Assembly (NCBI GenBank): GCA_905479925.1
Contig: CAJQOL010000184.1
Location: forward strand, 1 to 33,801
Source of the DNA: an uncultured Kangiellaceae bacterium
Lineage (GTDB): Bacteria > Pseudomonadota > Gammaproteobacteria > Enterobacterales > Kangiellaceae
DNA length: 33,801 nt
Reading direction: 5' to 3'
The position numbers were made by a program, and so were the translations under genes. The notes under the pieces are model-generated. The model had not been told where the DNA came from, searched no databases, and saw only the letters and a program-made list of their open reading frames with translations. Positions 18,654 to 26,842 of this stretch are shown one piece after another (the first letter of the stretch is position 1; each line of letters opens with the position of its first letter).

Positions 18654-20063
18654 ATGAAAAGTAACCATAAATTGTCTTTACAGGCGTATGATTTAATTAT
18701 TATTGGATCGGGACCTGCTGGGGAAAGTGCGGCCGTTAATGCCAGTAAACATGGGTTAAAGGTTGCGGTTGTCGACGATCGCAAAGTGGTTGGCGGTAAT
18801 TGCACTCACCAAGGCACTATACCCTCGAAAGCCCTGAGACATTCGGTTCATTCGCTTATGAAGTTTAATCGTAACCCGCTTTTTAGAACGATAAGCGAAC
18901 CTCAATTGCTAACCTTTCGACAAGTCATGCAGTCGGCAGAAGATGTTATTAGAAAACAAGTTGCTATGCGTAGCCGATTTTATAGCCGTAATGATGTATC
19001 GTTTATTAACGGAAAAGCGTCTTTTATTGATAAGCATACGATATCTCTTAAAACCGATGAAGAAAACGATCTTAGGTTAACCGCTAAACGTTTTATTATT
19101 GCAACGGGATCTCGTCCTTACCGTCCCAAGAATGTTGACTTTGAACATGCGCGAGTGTTTGACTCCGACAAGGTACTAACACTTCAAGAGACGCCCAAAC
19201 GCGTGGTAATTTATGGTGCTGGTGTTATCGGTTGCGAATATGCCTCTATTTTTAACGGTTTAGGCTGTAAAGTCGACTTAATAAACCCTGGTGAAAAGTT
19301 GCTCAGTTATCTAGATGATGAAATCAGCGATGCTCTAAGTTATCACTTGAGAAGTCTTGGAGTTTTGATTCGTCATAACGAAACATTTGAGAGTTTATCA
19401 ACGGCCAAAGATACAGTGACGGTAAACCTTAATTCTGGCAAAGTCATAAAAGCGGATTTATTTATGTGGGCTAACGGGCGCGCAGGAAATACCGAGTCTC
19501 TTAACCTAGCCGCTTTAGGTTTGGAAGCTAACTCTCGAGGTCAACTTGAAGTCGACAAATATTACCGGACGGCACAACAAGGGATTTATGCGGTCGGCGA
19601 TGTGATTGGCGCGCCGGCATTAGCAAGCGCATCGTATGATCAAGGTCGATGTGCATCTTCTCGAATTGTTAATCGAGAGCACCCTTTATTAATTGACGAT
19701 ATTCCAACAGGTATTTATACAATTCCTGAAATCAGCAGCGTTGGCAAAAATGAAAAGGAACTTACCGCCGCAAAGATACCTTATGAAGTTGGTAAAGCCT
19801 ATTTCAAAGATACCGCAAGGGCTCAAATTACTGGTGAAGATACTGGCGTTCTAAAATTGTTATTTCATCGAGAAACCCTAGAGTTGTTAGGAATTCATTG
19901 TTTTGGCGATCAGGCCGCTGAAATACTTCATATCGGTCAAGCGATAATGGCACAAAAAGGAACGGGTAATAGCATTGAGTATTTCGCAACCCATACTTTT
20001 AATTATCCAACTATGGCTGAAGCTTATCGAGTAGCCGCTTTGAATGGTCTTAATCGTTTGTAA
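18654..20063 (+). CDS. sthA: Soluble pyridine nucleotide transhydrogenase SthA
   Basis: SthA is a cytoplasmic FAD enzyme that transfers hydride between NADPH and NAD+, relieving NADPH excess. The 469-residue protein has the FAD motif [19 protein letters not shown] and the SthA signature [19 protein letters not shown]. There Thr replaces the second redox Cys found in lipoamide dehydrogenase and glutathione reductase (GGTCLNVGCIPSK). The NAD(P) Rossmann motif is [16 protein letters not shown], the second FAD motif is [19 protein letters not shown], and the C-terminal interface carries [18 protein letters not shown]. Length and motifs match E. coli SthA. It is probably monocistronic. Confidence 0.95.
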   Translation: MKSNHKLSLQAYDLIIIGSGPAGESAAVNASKHGLKVAVVDDRKVVGGNCTHQGTIPSKALRHSVHSLMKFNRNPLFRTISEPQLLTFRQVMQSAEDVIRKQVAMRSRFYSRNDVSFINGKASFIDKHTISLKTDEENDLRLTAKRFIIATGSRPYRPKNVDFEHARVFDSDKVLTLQETPKRVVIYGAGVIGCEYASIFNGLGCKVDLINPGEKLLSYLDDEISDALSYHLRSLGVLIRHNETFESLSTAKDTVTVNLNSGKVIKADLFMWANGRAGNTESLNLAALGLEANSRGQLEVDKYYRTAQQGIYAVGDVIGAPALASASYDQGRCASSRIVNREHPLLIDDIPTGIYTIPEISSVGKNEKELTAAKIPYEVGKAYFKDTARAQITGEDTGVLKLLFHRETLELLGIHCFGDQAAEILHIGQAIMAQKGTGNSIEYFATHTFNYPTMAEAYRVAALNGLNRL

Positions 20064-20185
20064 AAGCCCATTTTGGAACAAACGAATTAGTATTATTCTG
20101 TATAGGTGTTTTTGCTATCAATAGTAACCGTTGAAAGGTTTTTCTTTGAGCTAGGTTTATTAGTTTTGAAACGCAAGGTCTTAGT

Positions 20186-20220
20186 TAGACGTTGTCACCG
20201 ATTGGTTGGCGCAACGTCTA
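20186..20220. terminator. Inverted repeat between convergent sthA and histidine-kinase genes
   Basis: TAGACGTTG (20186-20194) and CAACGTCTA (20212-20220) form a perfect 9-bp stem around 17 bases that can fold further (ACCGATTGGT, 20197-20206). It sits 26 bases from the kinase stop and about 120 from the sthA stop. A T-rich run follows only after about ten bases, so it may be a bidirectional terminator or RNA-stabilising hairpin. Confidence 0.45.
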
Positions 20221-20245
20221 CAAAGCTGATTTCCTTTTTTTATTG

Positions 20246-21682
20246 TTAACCAAATTGGATGTGAAAAGTGCTTCCGACATTAAGGTCTGACGTTACCGCC
20301 ATTTGACCACAATGATGTTCAGTAATAACAAAATAAGAAAAAGACAAACGATTGTCAGCGTCGTACTCTGAATCTACCGGAAGGTTACTGAAGAAGGGTT
20401 CAAAAATAGATTGCTGTTCTTGTCCTGTCAAGCCAATACCATTGTGCGAAATTTTAAGCCAAAGCGCATCATAGCACTCTAATATACGAACTCTGATTGT
20501 CGGCTTACGGTCTTGCTTATCACTATTTCCAATGGCATGGAACGAGTGCCTAAGCAGGCTCAGAAAAACTTGCTGAATTTCTGATACGTGGCAGTTTACT
20601 AATGGCAGGTTTGAATCGTATTCGCGCTCAATGGTTACATCGGTAAACTTCATGCCTTGAGGTAATGATAAAACGTCTTTGGCTAGCTCAATCGAGTGGT
20701 CCATCACTTCAGTCATGTTAGCCGGTTGTTTTTCTTTTTGTTGAGAGTTGGCGAAACTGAGCAGGTTATCAACAATAGCACTTGCTTGTTTGCCTTGTGC
20801 AATCGCGTCAGCGAGGTCTGTTTCGATTCCTGTAATTTGTTCGCTGTTATCCCCCGAGCTATTGGATGATAACTGCTTTATATTATTTTCTATTTGTTTT
20901 ATGTCGGTCAGCATGCCTTCTAAAGGTACACTCATATCATGCGCCATAGAAGAGGCTAGTTCGCCCATGGACGAGAGTTTGTCACGCTCAATGAGTTTGT
21001 TTTCAGATTTTACCTGTTGTGATACATCGTCAATAAGTAGTACAACGCCGGATTCTTGCGCTCCTGGCAATGGATAAATGGTTATATCGAAATGAAAAAG
21101 CCCTCGTTGGCTTTGTCGGATTGTTGATATACGTGATTCTGATAAGGCTTCTTCAACCTGCGATCGGCTAACCGTAATGATTGGATATGCTTCCCAGAGG
21201 TCCTTGCCTATGGCATCCTCTAATTTTACGCCGGTATATTGTTCAGCTTTTTCGTTCCATTGAGTGATCTCACCCTGAGGGTTTAGACCAACAAGCATAG
21301 ACGGCATAGAATTAAGTATGCTGTTGATATATTGTTCTGAGGCATGTAATCGCTTGCCAGTGGCAAGGTGCTTTTGTACTTCTTCTTGAAGGTTGTGGTT
21401 TGCCTCATCTAGCGTTGCAGTTCGCTCTTTAACCCGCTGTTCTAGGTCATTTTTTATAGCTTCTAGTTCGGTATTCGCAATCTGCTTAGCTCTTCGACTA
21501 AAAAATAACACGATAGCACTTATTGAAAGCAAAATGATTAAAATACCGCTTGACCAGTTCGCGACATACTGCCAGTTAGTTTTACCTTGGTCGTCCTTAA
21601 AGAGCTGCACTAGTTCTTCCGCCAAACCGGTGAAATAGAACGTCAAGACCGCGACAACAGCGCCGAATACTACTTTTTTCAT
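20246..21682 (-). CDS. Membrane PAS histidine-kinase-like protein with degenerate ATP-binding domain
   Basis: The 478-residue protein has two membrane segments (about 2-22 and 43-64) around a short periplasmic loop. A coiled coil (65-115) and a PAS domain (about 115-225; NSILNSMPSMLVGLNPQGEI, WNEKAEQYTG) follow. The HisKA helix is ERDKLSSMGELASSMAHDMS, with acceptor H248. The C-terminal HATPase part keeps an F-box (IFEPFF, about 426-431). Its N-box reads SLLRHSFHA where NLLxNAxxA is expected (N to S375 and H379). The G1 box DNGxG reads HNGIG (D to H413), and no glycine-rich G2 loop exists (442-453). Autokinase activity is therefore doubtful. There is no response regulator beside it. It lies downstream of two same-strand genes. 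Confidence 0.85.
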   Translation of the reverse strand: MKKVVFGAVVAVLTFYFTGLAEELVQLFKDDQGKTNWQYVANWSSGILIILLSISAIVLFFSRRAKQIANTELEAIKNDLEQRVKERTATLDEANHNLQEEVQKHLATGKRLHASEQYINSILNSMPSMLVGLNPQGEITQWNEKAEQYTGVKLEDAIGKDLWEAYPIITVSRSQVEEALSESRISTIRQSQRGLFHFDITIYPLPGAQESGVVLLIDDVSQQVKSENKLIERDKLSSMGELASSMAHDMSVPLEGMLTDIKQIENNIKQLSSNSSGDNSEQITGIETDLADAIAQGKQASAIVDNLLSFANSQQKEKQPANMTEVMDHSIELAKDVLSLPQGMKFTDVTIEREYDSNLPLVNCHVSEIQQVFLSLLRHSFHAIGNSDKQDRKPTIRVRILECYDALWLKISHNGIGLTGQEQQSIFEPFFSNLPVDSEYDADNRLSFSYFVITEHHCGQMAVTSDLNVGSTFHIQFG

Positions 21683-21808
21683 AGATGATAATTAGTGACT
21701 GATGGATGAGTACTAATAGTACAGTAATCGTAAAAAAGCGCTATAAAAAGCCGTCAAAAACGCAGTGTTTTAATCTATTTATTACCAATAATGCGCTAAC
21801 TGTAAAGG

Positions 21809-22396
21809 TTAATTTGTTTCGAGTATCAATTTTATTAAATGTTCTATTTTTATATTAGACAATTGACGATAATCAAAATACGGGCATACGAACAAATTGT
21901 TTCGTTGATCAACTGCAAACTCACCGTCAAGCCATATCAGATTGTCAGATAAATGTCCCTGTGCTGCTAGTTGTTGGGCATAGCGTTTTCCGCAGATAAT
22001 ATGCAGGTTTGCTTTCTGGTCGCAATTTAGCGGGTGAATGGTCAAGCTACTAACCTGATAGGGTGGTGAAAAGATCAATGCGGTATTGCTACCTATTTGT
22101 AAAAGTTCTCGGTCTCGGTAGTCTTGCCATGAGGGATAGTTTGTGGCAAAAATAGGTAAGTTGGCGTTGAGCTGAAATAACAGCTTGGCATATACATTAA
22201 ACACTTTACGCCAACCGTTTCCGCAGGCTTGACCAATCGCATGAATTTCTCCGGAACTCAGAGGTTCTATAGAATCTAGTGATGCGCAACGCTCATGGGA
22301 GGGCGTGTTCGCAATATAAACAGCGACTGAATACTTGGAACAACCTAAGCCAATTTCGTTTGAATCGTTTGAATCTTTGCCATTAGATAGATACAC
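21809..22396 (-). CDS. Conserved-looking protein of unknown function (possibly DUF6942)
   Basis: I am not sure of the family of this 195-residue protein. The block GQACGNGWRKVFNVYAKLLF, then WQDYRDRELLQIGSNTALIF and a C-terminal VCPYFDYRQLSN, look like constrained sequence. From memory they resemble the DUF6942 family of Vibrio/Shewanella-type bacteria. There is no signal peptide, membrane helix or catalytic motif. The start is GTG at 22396, preceded at ten bases by aaggaag, with no in-frame ATG. It lies 64 bases after the RetSat-like gene and 126 bases before the kinase-like gene, all on the minus strand, so one transcript is possible. Confidence 0.7.
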   Translation of the reverse strand: MYLSNGKDSNDSNEIGLGCSKYSVAVYIANTPSHERCASLDSIEPLSSGEIHAIGQACGNGWRKVFNVYAKLLFQLNANLPIFATNYPSWQDYRDRELLQIGSNTALIFSPPYQVSSLTIHPLNCDQKANLHIICGKRYAQQLAAQGHLSDNLIWLDGEFAVDQRNNLFVCPYFDYRQLSNIKIEHLIKLILETN

Positions 22397-22460
22397 CGGT
22401 TAAAGACTTCCTTGTGTTTTAAGTGATAATTATTTCACCTATCGAGCGATAGCGAGTCGA

Positions 22461-24188
22461 TTATACCGATGTTTGCCGTTCCGTTTCTGAGCCCACTGTC
22501 CACCCGCCGGATGGAGCGGGGCGGTTGGCAAGAATCTGTTTTGCCAAGCTCAGGCCTTTTCTCCAACCTAGGAGCTGTATGGCTGTGAGCATTCCAGCAA
22601 TCATTGCACCAGCTACGCCACAGGAAAGAACATCTTGCCCGGTAAGGAAAAGCCCTTTTATCTGAGATTTTGGCTGAAGCCATCCCTGATTAAAGCGCTC
22701 TGGGTCGTGTTCGAGACCATAAATTTCTCCTTGACCATAAGCGCAAAAAAACTCGGTTGAGAGTGGCGTAGAAGTTTCGTAATAGTCTATTTTTCCCTTC
22801 AGTTGCGGTAGTTTCTTATAAAGCGCTGCTAACATTCGATCGGCAAAATGTTGACTCAACTGCTCGTAGTCATCGCCACGTTTGCCCCACGTAGTACCTT
22901 TCCAGGCTTCGAATTGCTGATAGCCGGCGGGAGCAACTATTTCAATAGTTGCTCGTCCTGGGTAGCGAGATTGGAAACTTGGGTCTTTGGCGGACGGGAA
23001 TGATATGTAAACGACGGGCATCGGTTTACTACTATCACTAAAAAACGCTTCAGTATTTTTATCATGATTTTGGTCGAGGTAAATCCAAAAGTTTGTTTTA
23101 GGAAGCTTTAGTGATTCAGCGCTTTCCTTTAAACCAATGAACAAGCCGACATTGGTGCAAGAGCGTTTAATCTTTTTCATTTTATCATGGTAGCCAAATT
23201 TCTTGCATACATTAGGCTCCAACAGCTTCTGATAAGTGTTAAATGCACCAGCATTACTGATAATTAACGGCGACATTATTTGGGTTCCATCCGCCATTTT
23301 AACGCCAATTGCGCGGTCATTCTTGGTGATAATCTGTTCAACTTTAGCATAGGTAAAAACCTCTCCACCGGATTTTTGAATGCCTGGTATGGCGGTTTCG
23401 GCTATCTTCGCGGCTCCGCCCACCGGATAAAACCCTCCGTTTAGGTAATGTCTAGCAATTAGACTGTGTATCATAAAACTGCTTTTCTTGGGCGGTACGC
23501 CACTATCTCCCCATTGACCAGTTAAAACGGCGATTAGTTTTTCATCCTTGGTTATCGTCTTCAGAACTTGGTAGGTAGGTTGGTTGAAATAGCTTGGTTG
23601 TAATTTCTTAATCAGTGGTGAAAGTAATTTTTGAAGAGTTGGCCCAAGTAGTTTGCTTACCGTAAACCAGCGCATGCCATTATTGACCTTTTTAATCATT
23701 TGCAAATATTGCTCGATGGCTTTTTCTTCTTTGGGAAAACGGCTAGTTAACTCAGCGGCAAAAGCTTGTTTTCCAGCGACTAGGTCAAACGATTCCTCTC
23801 CCAAAAATACTCTATCATAGACCGAGTCCATTGCTGCCCATTGAAGTTTACGGTCTGAAATAAAGTCAAACAGTTTTCTAGTCATAGTCGGGTGGCCGAC
23901 GTCACCGATATAATGAACACCAACATCCCATTCGTAGCCTTCTCGTGAATATGCGTGGGTGAACCCTCCAGCGGTGTAGTGCTGCTCTAACACTAAAACT
24001 TTGTTACCCTTGGCTGATAGGCAACTAGCGGTCGTTAACCCGCCAATACCCGAACCAATCACAATTGCGTCGTAATTCTCATCAATTCTGCTAGCGCGAT
24101 AACGTCTACCGATGCGAATGGAGCTTGGTTTCTTACTGCGCTTAGCGATGTTAGCGGTTGATTGATCGTAATCAGAAATCGAGGTCAT
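22461..24188 (-). CDS. RetSat/phytoene-desaturase-like FAD oxidoreductase
   Basis: The 575-residue protein has a polar N-terminal 40 residues. The FAD Rossmann motif follows, YDAIVIGSGIGGLTTASCLS, with VLEQHYTAGGFTHAYSREGY next. GVHYIGDVG and the late FAD motif GLFLTGQDVLSCGVAGAMIAG complete the pattern. The order and length match the CrtI-like group that includes animal all-trans-retinol 13,14-reductase and many uncharacterised bacterial proteins, which reduce or desaturate isoprenoid or lipid double bonds. No carotenoid genes (crtB, crtE) are in the window, so the substrate is open. It is divergent from the kinase gene across a 431-base repeat-rich spacer. Confidence 0.88.
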   Translation of the reverse strand: MTSISDYDQSTANIAKRSKKPSSIRIGRRYRASRIDENYDAIVIGSGIGGLTTASCLSAKGNKVLVLEQHYTAGGFTHAYSREGYEWDVGVHYIGDVGHPTMTRKLFDFISDRKLQWAAMDSVYDRVFLGEESFDLVAGKQAFAAELTSRFPKEEKAIEQYLQMIKKVNNGMRWFTVSKLLGPTLQKLLSPLIKKLQPSYFNQPTYQVLKTITKDEKLIAVLTGQWGDSGVPPKKSSFMIHSLIARHYLNGGFYPVGGAAKIAETAIPGIQKSGGEVFTYAKVEQIITKNDRAIGVKMADGTQIMSPLIISNAGAFNTYQKLLEPNVCKKFGYHDKMKKIKRSCTNVGLFIGLKESAESLKLPKTNFWIYLDQNHDKNTEAFFSDSSKPMPVVYISFPSAKDPSFQSRYPGRATIEIVAPAGYQQFEAWKGTTWGKRGDDYEQLSQHFADRMLAALYKKLPQLKGKIDYYETSTPLSTEFFCAYGQGEIYGLEHDPERFNQGWLQPKSQIKGLFLTGQDVLSCGVAGAMIAGMLTAIQLLGWRKGLSLAKQILANRPAPSGGWTVGSETERQTSV

Positions 24189-24254
24189 TATGTCATCTTG
24201 AAAGGCTAAATGGTCGGATGAGTATACCCAATCAGTGGGATTGATTAAAGGGCA

Positions 24255-24288
24255 GAGCTGGATAAAGGTCAGAGTCGTATAAAGGCTA
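24255..24288. repeat. 17-bp tandem repeat, two units
   Basis: gagctggataaaggtca (24255-24271) and gagtcgtataaaggcta (24272-24288) are adjacent copies of the same 17-bp unit. A third, poor copy may start at 24289. Both resemble the 16-bp units 60 bases further on (GAG at the start, AAAGG in the middle). Confidence 0.65.
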
Positions 24289-24350
24289 GAGAACCAATTT
24301 TATTGACTTGTCCATCAGATATTCCACCTACTAGCGGCTTTTGGGTTAGC

Positions 24351-24510
24351 GAGTTAGAATATCACCGAGCAAAGATATCAGCATGAGAAAATATCGCCGT
24401 GCAAAGGTATGACAGAGCAAAGGTATGACAGAATTAACATATCAGCGATTCTATATGTCGCCGATTTAAACTATTGCAGACAAGATGTATTGCCGAGTTA
24501 GTGCGATGCT
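24351..24510. repeat. 16-bp tandem repeat, ten exact-length units
   Basis: Ten consecutive 16-bp units tile exactly from 24351 to 24510, for example gagcaaagatatcagc (24367), gtgcaaaggtatgaca (24399) and gagcaaaggtatgaca (24415). The outer units are more diverged, such as gattctatatgtcgcc (24447). The consensus is roughly GAGNNAANATATCNCC, with the two central units most alike, as expected for the most recent duplication. There are no unique spacers. Confidence 0.85.
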
Positions 24511-24545
24511 GGTTTAGGATAGCTGTTTGTTTTGAAAGTTAAAAC

Positions 24546-24563
24546 CAACCATCGATGGTTGGG
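24546..24563. promoter_or_regulatory. 18-bp perfect palindrome upstream of the kinase gene
   Basis: ccaaccatcgatggttgg is a perfect 18-bp palindrome centred 65 bases before the ATG of the kinase gene. It could be an operator for a dimeric regulator; no T run follows, which argues against a terminator. The binding protein is unknown. Confidence 0.5.
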
Positions 24564-24619
24564 GGTTTGAAAATGGTTCGACGATATTTCTGACCAACTC
24601 TAACTAGTTGAGATGTTTA

Positions 24620-25804
24620 ATGAAACAAAAATTTAGTCCCGAAACCCTAAAAAATTTACTGACGTTTTTTGCTGCCAAACAAGTCACCGTCAGCAAACAG
24701 ATTCAGGAGCTATGGAGCGGCTATGGGAAAATTCTTAGACTTAAAATTACCGATGGTAGTCACGCGACGGCGATAGCCAAAGTAGTTTCTGTTGTTGGAA
24801 GTAATTCTCACCCACGGGGATGGAATACCGAAATATCCCATCAACGTAAAATGAAATCTTATCAGGTTGAAAAAAATTGGTATCAACACTGGAGTCATTT
24901 TTGCGACGAGTATTGTCGGGTTGCTCAATACTACCCAGTATCAGCAGCGAAGAAAGATACTGACGAGCAAGCTTTTTCCATGCTTATAGTAATGGAAGAT
25001 CTTGATTCAAGCGGATATAAGGTGAGAAGAGAGTCGTTGAGTTTTGAACAAAGTAAAGTATGTCTGAGCTGGCTGGCAAATTTTCATGCAACATTTTTAG
25101 CTAGGCATTCTAGTGACGGGCGCGGAAGTAACCCAGAAATAACTATGTTTAATGAGGAAATTTCGCAACTTAATGCCAATCACCAACATTCAATATGGCA
25201 GAGTGGAGGTTATTGGCATTTAGCTACAAGACCAGATGAGTTTGATGCAATGACTGATCTTACGTTAAAGGCTAATGCGAGCCTAATTGATTCTCGATTA
25301 GAAAGTTGTGAGTATCAAACTGTGATTCACGGTGATGCCAAGCTTGCAAACTTCTGTTTCTCCGCAAATAGCAATAAAGTCGCTGCGGTTGATTTTCAAT
25401 ATGTAGGCGCCGGTTGCGGTATGAAGGACCTAACCTATTTTATGAGTAGCTGTTTTAGCGCCGATGACTGTGAAAAATACGAGGAGAGAATTCTCGACTA
25501 TTATTTTGCGGAACTTCACAAAGCTACTATTAGAATATCCACTAATTCTGTGCATGCTAAAGCTGAATCTAATGAAACCAATGTTAGTGATAAAAAAGTC
25601 AATAATAAAAGCTATAGCGAAAAAATAGAAACGCTTGATTTCGAAGCTTTGGAAAAAGAATGGCGAGGCTTGTACGCCTTTGCGTGGGCGGATTTTTGTC
25701 GCTTTATGCAAGGGTGGAGCCCAAGTCATTGGAAGATGAATCGCTATAGCAATGCTCAGACAAAAAGTGTGATAGCACAGTTAACAAAAAATTCTAACGG
25801 TTAA
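24620..25804 (+). CDS. Ecdysteroid-kinase-like/aminoglycoside-phosphotransferase-fold small-molecule kinase
   Basis: The protein of about 394 residues has the APH-type kinase pattern. The Brenner motif VIHGDAKLANFCF has the catalytic Asp and metal-binding Asn (about residue 236 on), followed by the metal-binding VDFQYVGAG. IAKVV near the N-terminus may hold the ATP lysine. The form HGDxxxxN then DFQ with GxGxxDLTYFM is typical of the EcKinase/DUF1679 relatives found in bacteria and insects; substrates in bacteria are unknown. The ATG at 24620 is preferred; the in-frame TTG at 24608 only adds MRCL. It is followed after 35 bases by an IMPase-like gene, suggesting an operon. Confidence 0.85.
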   Translation: MKQKFSPETLKNLLTFFAAKQVTVSKQIQELWSGYGKILRLKITDGSHATAIAKVVSVVGSNSHPRGWNTEISHQRKMKSYQVEKNWYQHWSHFCDEYCRVAQYYPVSAAKKDTDEQAFSMLIVMEDLDSSGYKVRRESLSFEQSKVCLSWLANFHATFLARHSSDGRGSNPEITMFNEEISQLNANHQHSIWQSGGYWHLATRPDEFDAMTDLTLKANASLIDSRLESCEYQTVIHGDAKLANFCFSANSNKVAAVDFQYVGAGCGMKDLTYFMSSCFSADDCEKYEERILDYYFAELHKATIRISTNSVHAKAESNETNVSDKKVNNKSYSEKIETLDFEALEKEWRGLYAFAWADFCRFMQGWSPSHWKMNRYSNAQTKSVIAQLTKNSNG

Positions 25805-25839
25805 GACGTTAGCTGTAGCTTGTTTACGGAGAGTGACTT

Positions 25840-26805
25840 GTGTCGAATTCTACGAACTTATTAACTAAGAAACAGTTACTTCAATTGGAAGCTATTGCTA
25901 GTTCTGCAGTAATAGAAGCAGCGAGTGTGATTCATCGAAATAGCGAGAATATCGGTGCGGCATCAAATATAGTGAGTCAGAATAAAAGTGCTGGCGATAC
26001 GCTTGCTTCTCAAGTCGTTACGTCGGTCGATATGGCGTGTCAGAAAGTTATTCTTAAAGCGTTGCATGATAGTATAAAAACGTTTGACCTAGGTTTACTG
26101 ACAGAGGAACTCAGCGACGATGGTGGTCGTTTTAAGAAGGCTTATTTCTGGTGTGTTGATCCGTTAGATGGAACACTTTCATTCATAAGCAATCAACCGG
26201 GTTATGCTATTTCTATTGCGTTAATCTCTCGAAAGGGTGAGGTTTGTGTCGGCGTCGTTTTTGACCCTATAAACAATCATTTATATTCGTCTGTCATCGG
26301 AGAGGGGGTGAAGAAAAATAGGGCTCCTTGGTATCTCGGGAAACAGGGCGTAGGTAAAGACAAGAATATTAACCTATCTACTTATCAACCCCCAATATCA
26401 AGAATAGAAAACAGCTTGATTGTTTGTAATGACCGAAGCTTTATAGAACATAAGAACTTTCCTGAAATAAAAAAATCGTTAGAAGTGATTGCAGACTCAA
26501 TGAACTATTCGTCGCTACAAATAATGAAAAGCGGCGGCGCGGTTATGAATGCTATCTGGTGCTTAGAGGGCTTGCCAGCGCTCTATTTTAAACAGCCAAA
26601 GTTAAGTCCAGGTGGTGGTTGTATTTGGGATTTTGCTGCAACCAATTTAATCTTCAAAGAGCTGGGGTTTATCGCAACCGATTATTACGGTGAAGAAATA
26701 CACTTTAATCCAAAAGAATCAGTGTATATGAATCAAAAAGGTGTTCTTTATTCCACTGAGAAAAATATTCTTAAGTTGTCAGATATGTTGGTCACACCCT
26801 ATTAG
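25840..26805 (+). CDS. Inositol-monophosphatase-family phosphatase (IMPase/CysQ-like)
   Basis: The 321-residue protein has the lithium-sensitive phosphatase metal sites. These are Glu in GLLTEELSDDG, the hallmark CVDPLDGTLSFI (about residues 106-117), and the C-terminal GGCIWDFAATNLIFKELGF. Family members hydrolyse inositol phosphate, 3'-phosphoadenosine 5'-phosphate or sugar phosphates. The sequence between motifs is diverged, so neither SuhB nor CysQ can be claimed. The start is GTG at 25840 with ggagag eight bases upstream. It follows the kinase-like gene by 35 bases, giving a kinase/phosphatase pair that may act on the same small molecule (inference). Confidence 0.88.
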   Translation: MSNSTNLLTKKQLLQLEAIASSAVIEAASVIHRNSENIGAASNIVSQNKSAGDTLASQVVTSVDMACQKVILKALHDSIKTFDLGLLTEELSDDGGRFKKAYFWCVDPLDGTLSFISNQPGYAISIALISRKGEVCVGVVFDPINNHLYSSVIGEGVKKNRAPWYLGKQGVGKDKNINLSTYQPPISRIENSLIVCNDRSFIEHKNFPEIKKSLEVIADSMNYSSLQIMKSGGAVMNAIWCLEGLPALYFKQPKLSPGGGCIWDFAATNLIFKELGFIATDYYGEEIHFNPKESVYMNQKGVLYSTEKNILKLSDMLVTPY

Positions 26806-26842
26806 AGTATTGAAATACTATTAATGACTACAATTGATTCTA

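Larger units (their letters stand above)
24189..24619. other. 431-base divergent spacer, largely tandem repeats
   Basis: The spacer separates two divergently transcribed genes and should hold both promoters. More than 40 percent of it is made of the 17-bp and 16-bp repeats listed separately (24255-24288, 24351-24510). The part from 24511 to 24619 holds the short hairpin-like ccaaccatcgatggttgg (24546-24563), a palindrome around ATCGAT. I could not fix -35/-10 elements. Confidence 0.6.

Noticed and set aside
24351-24510. CRISPR array
   Set aside because: Units are contiguous and 16 bp long with no unique spacers, and no cas genes are nearby. The same applies to the other tandem tracts.
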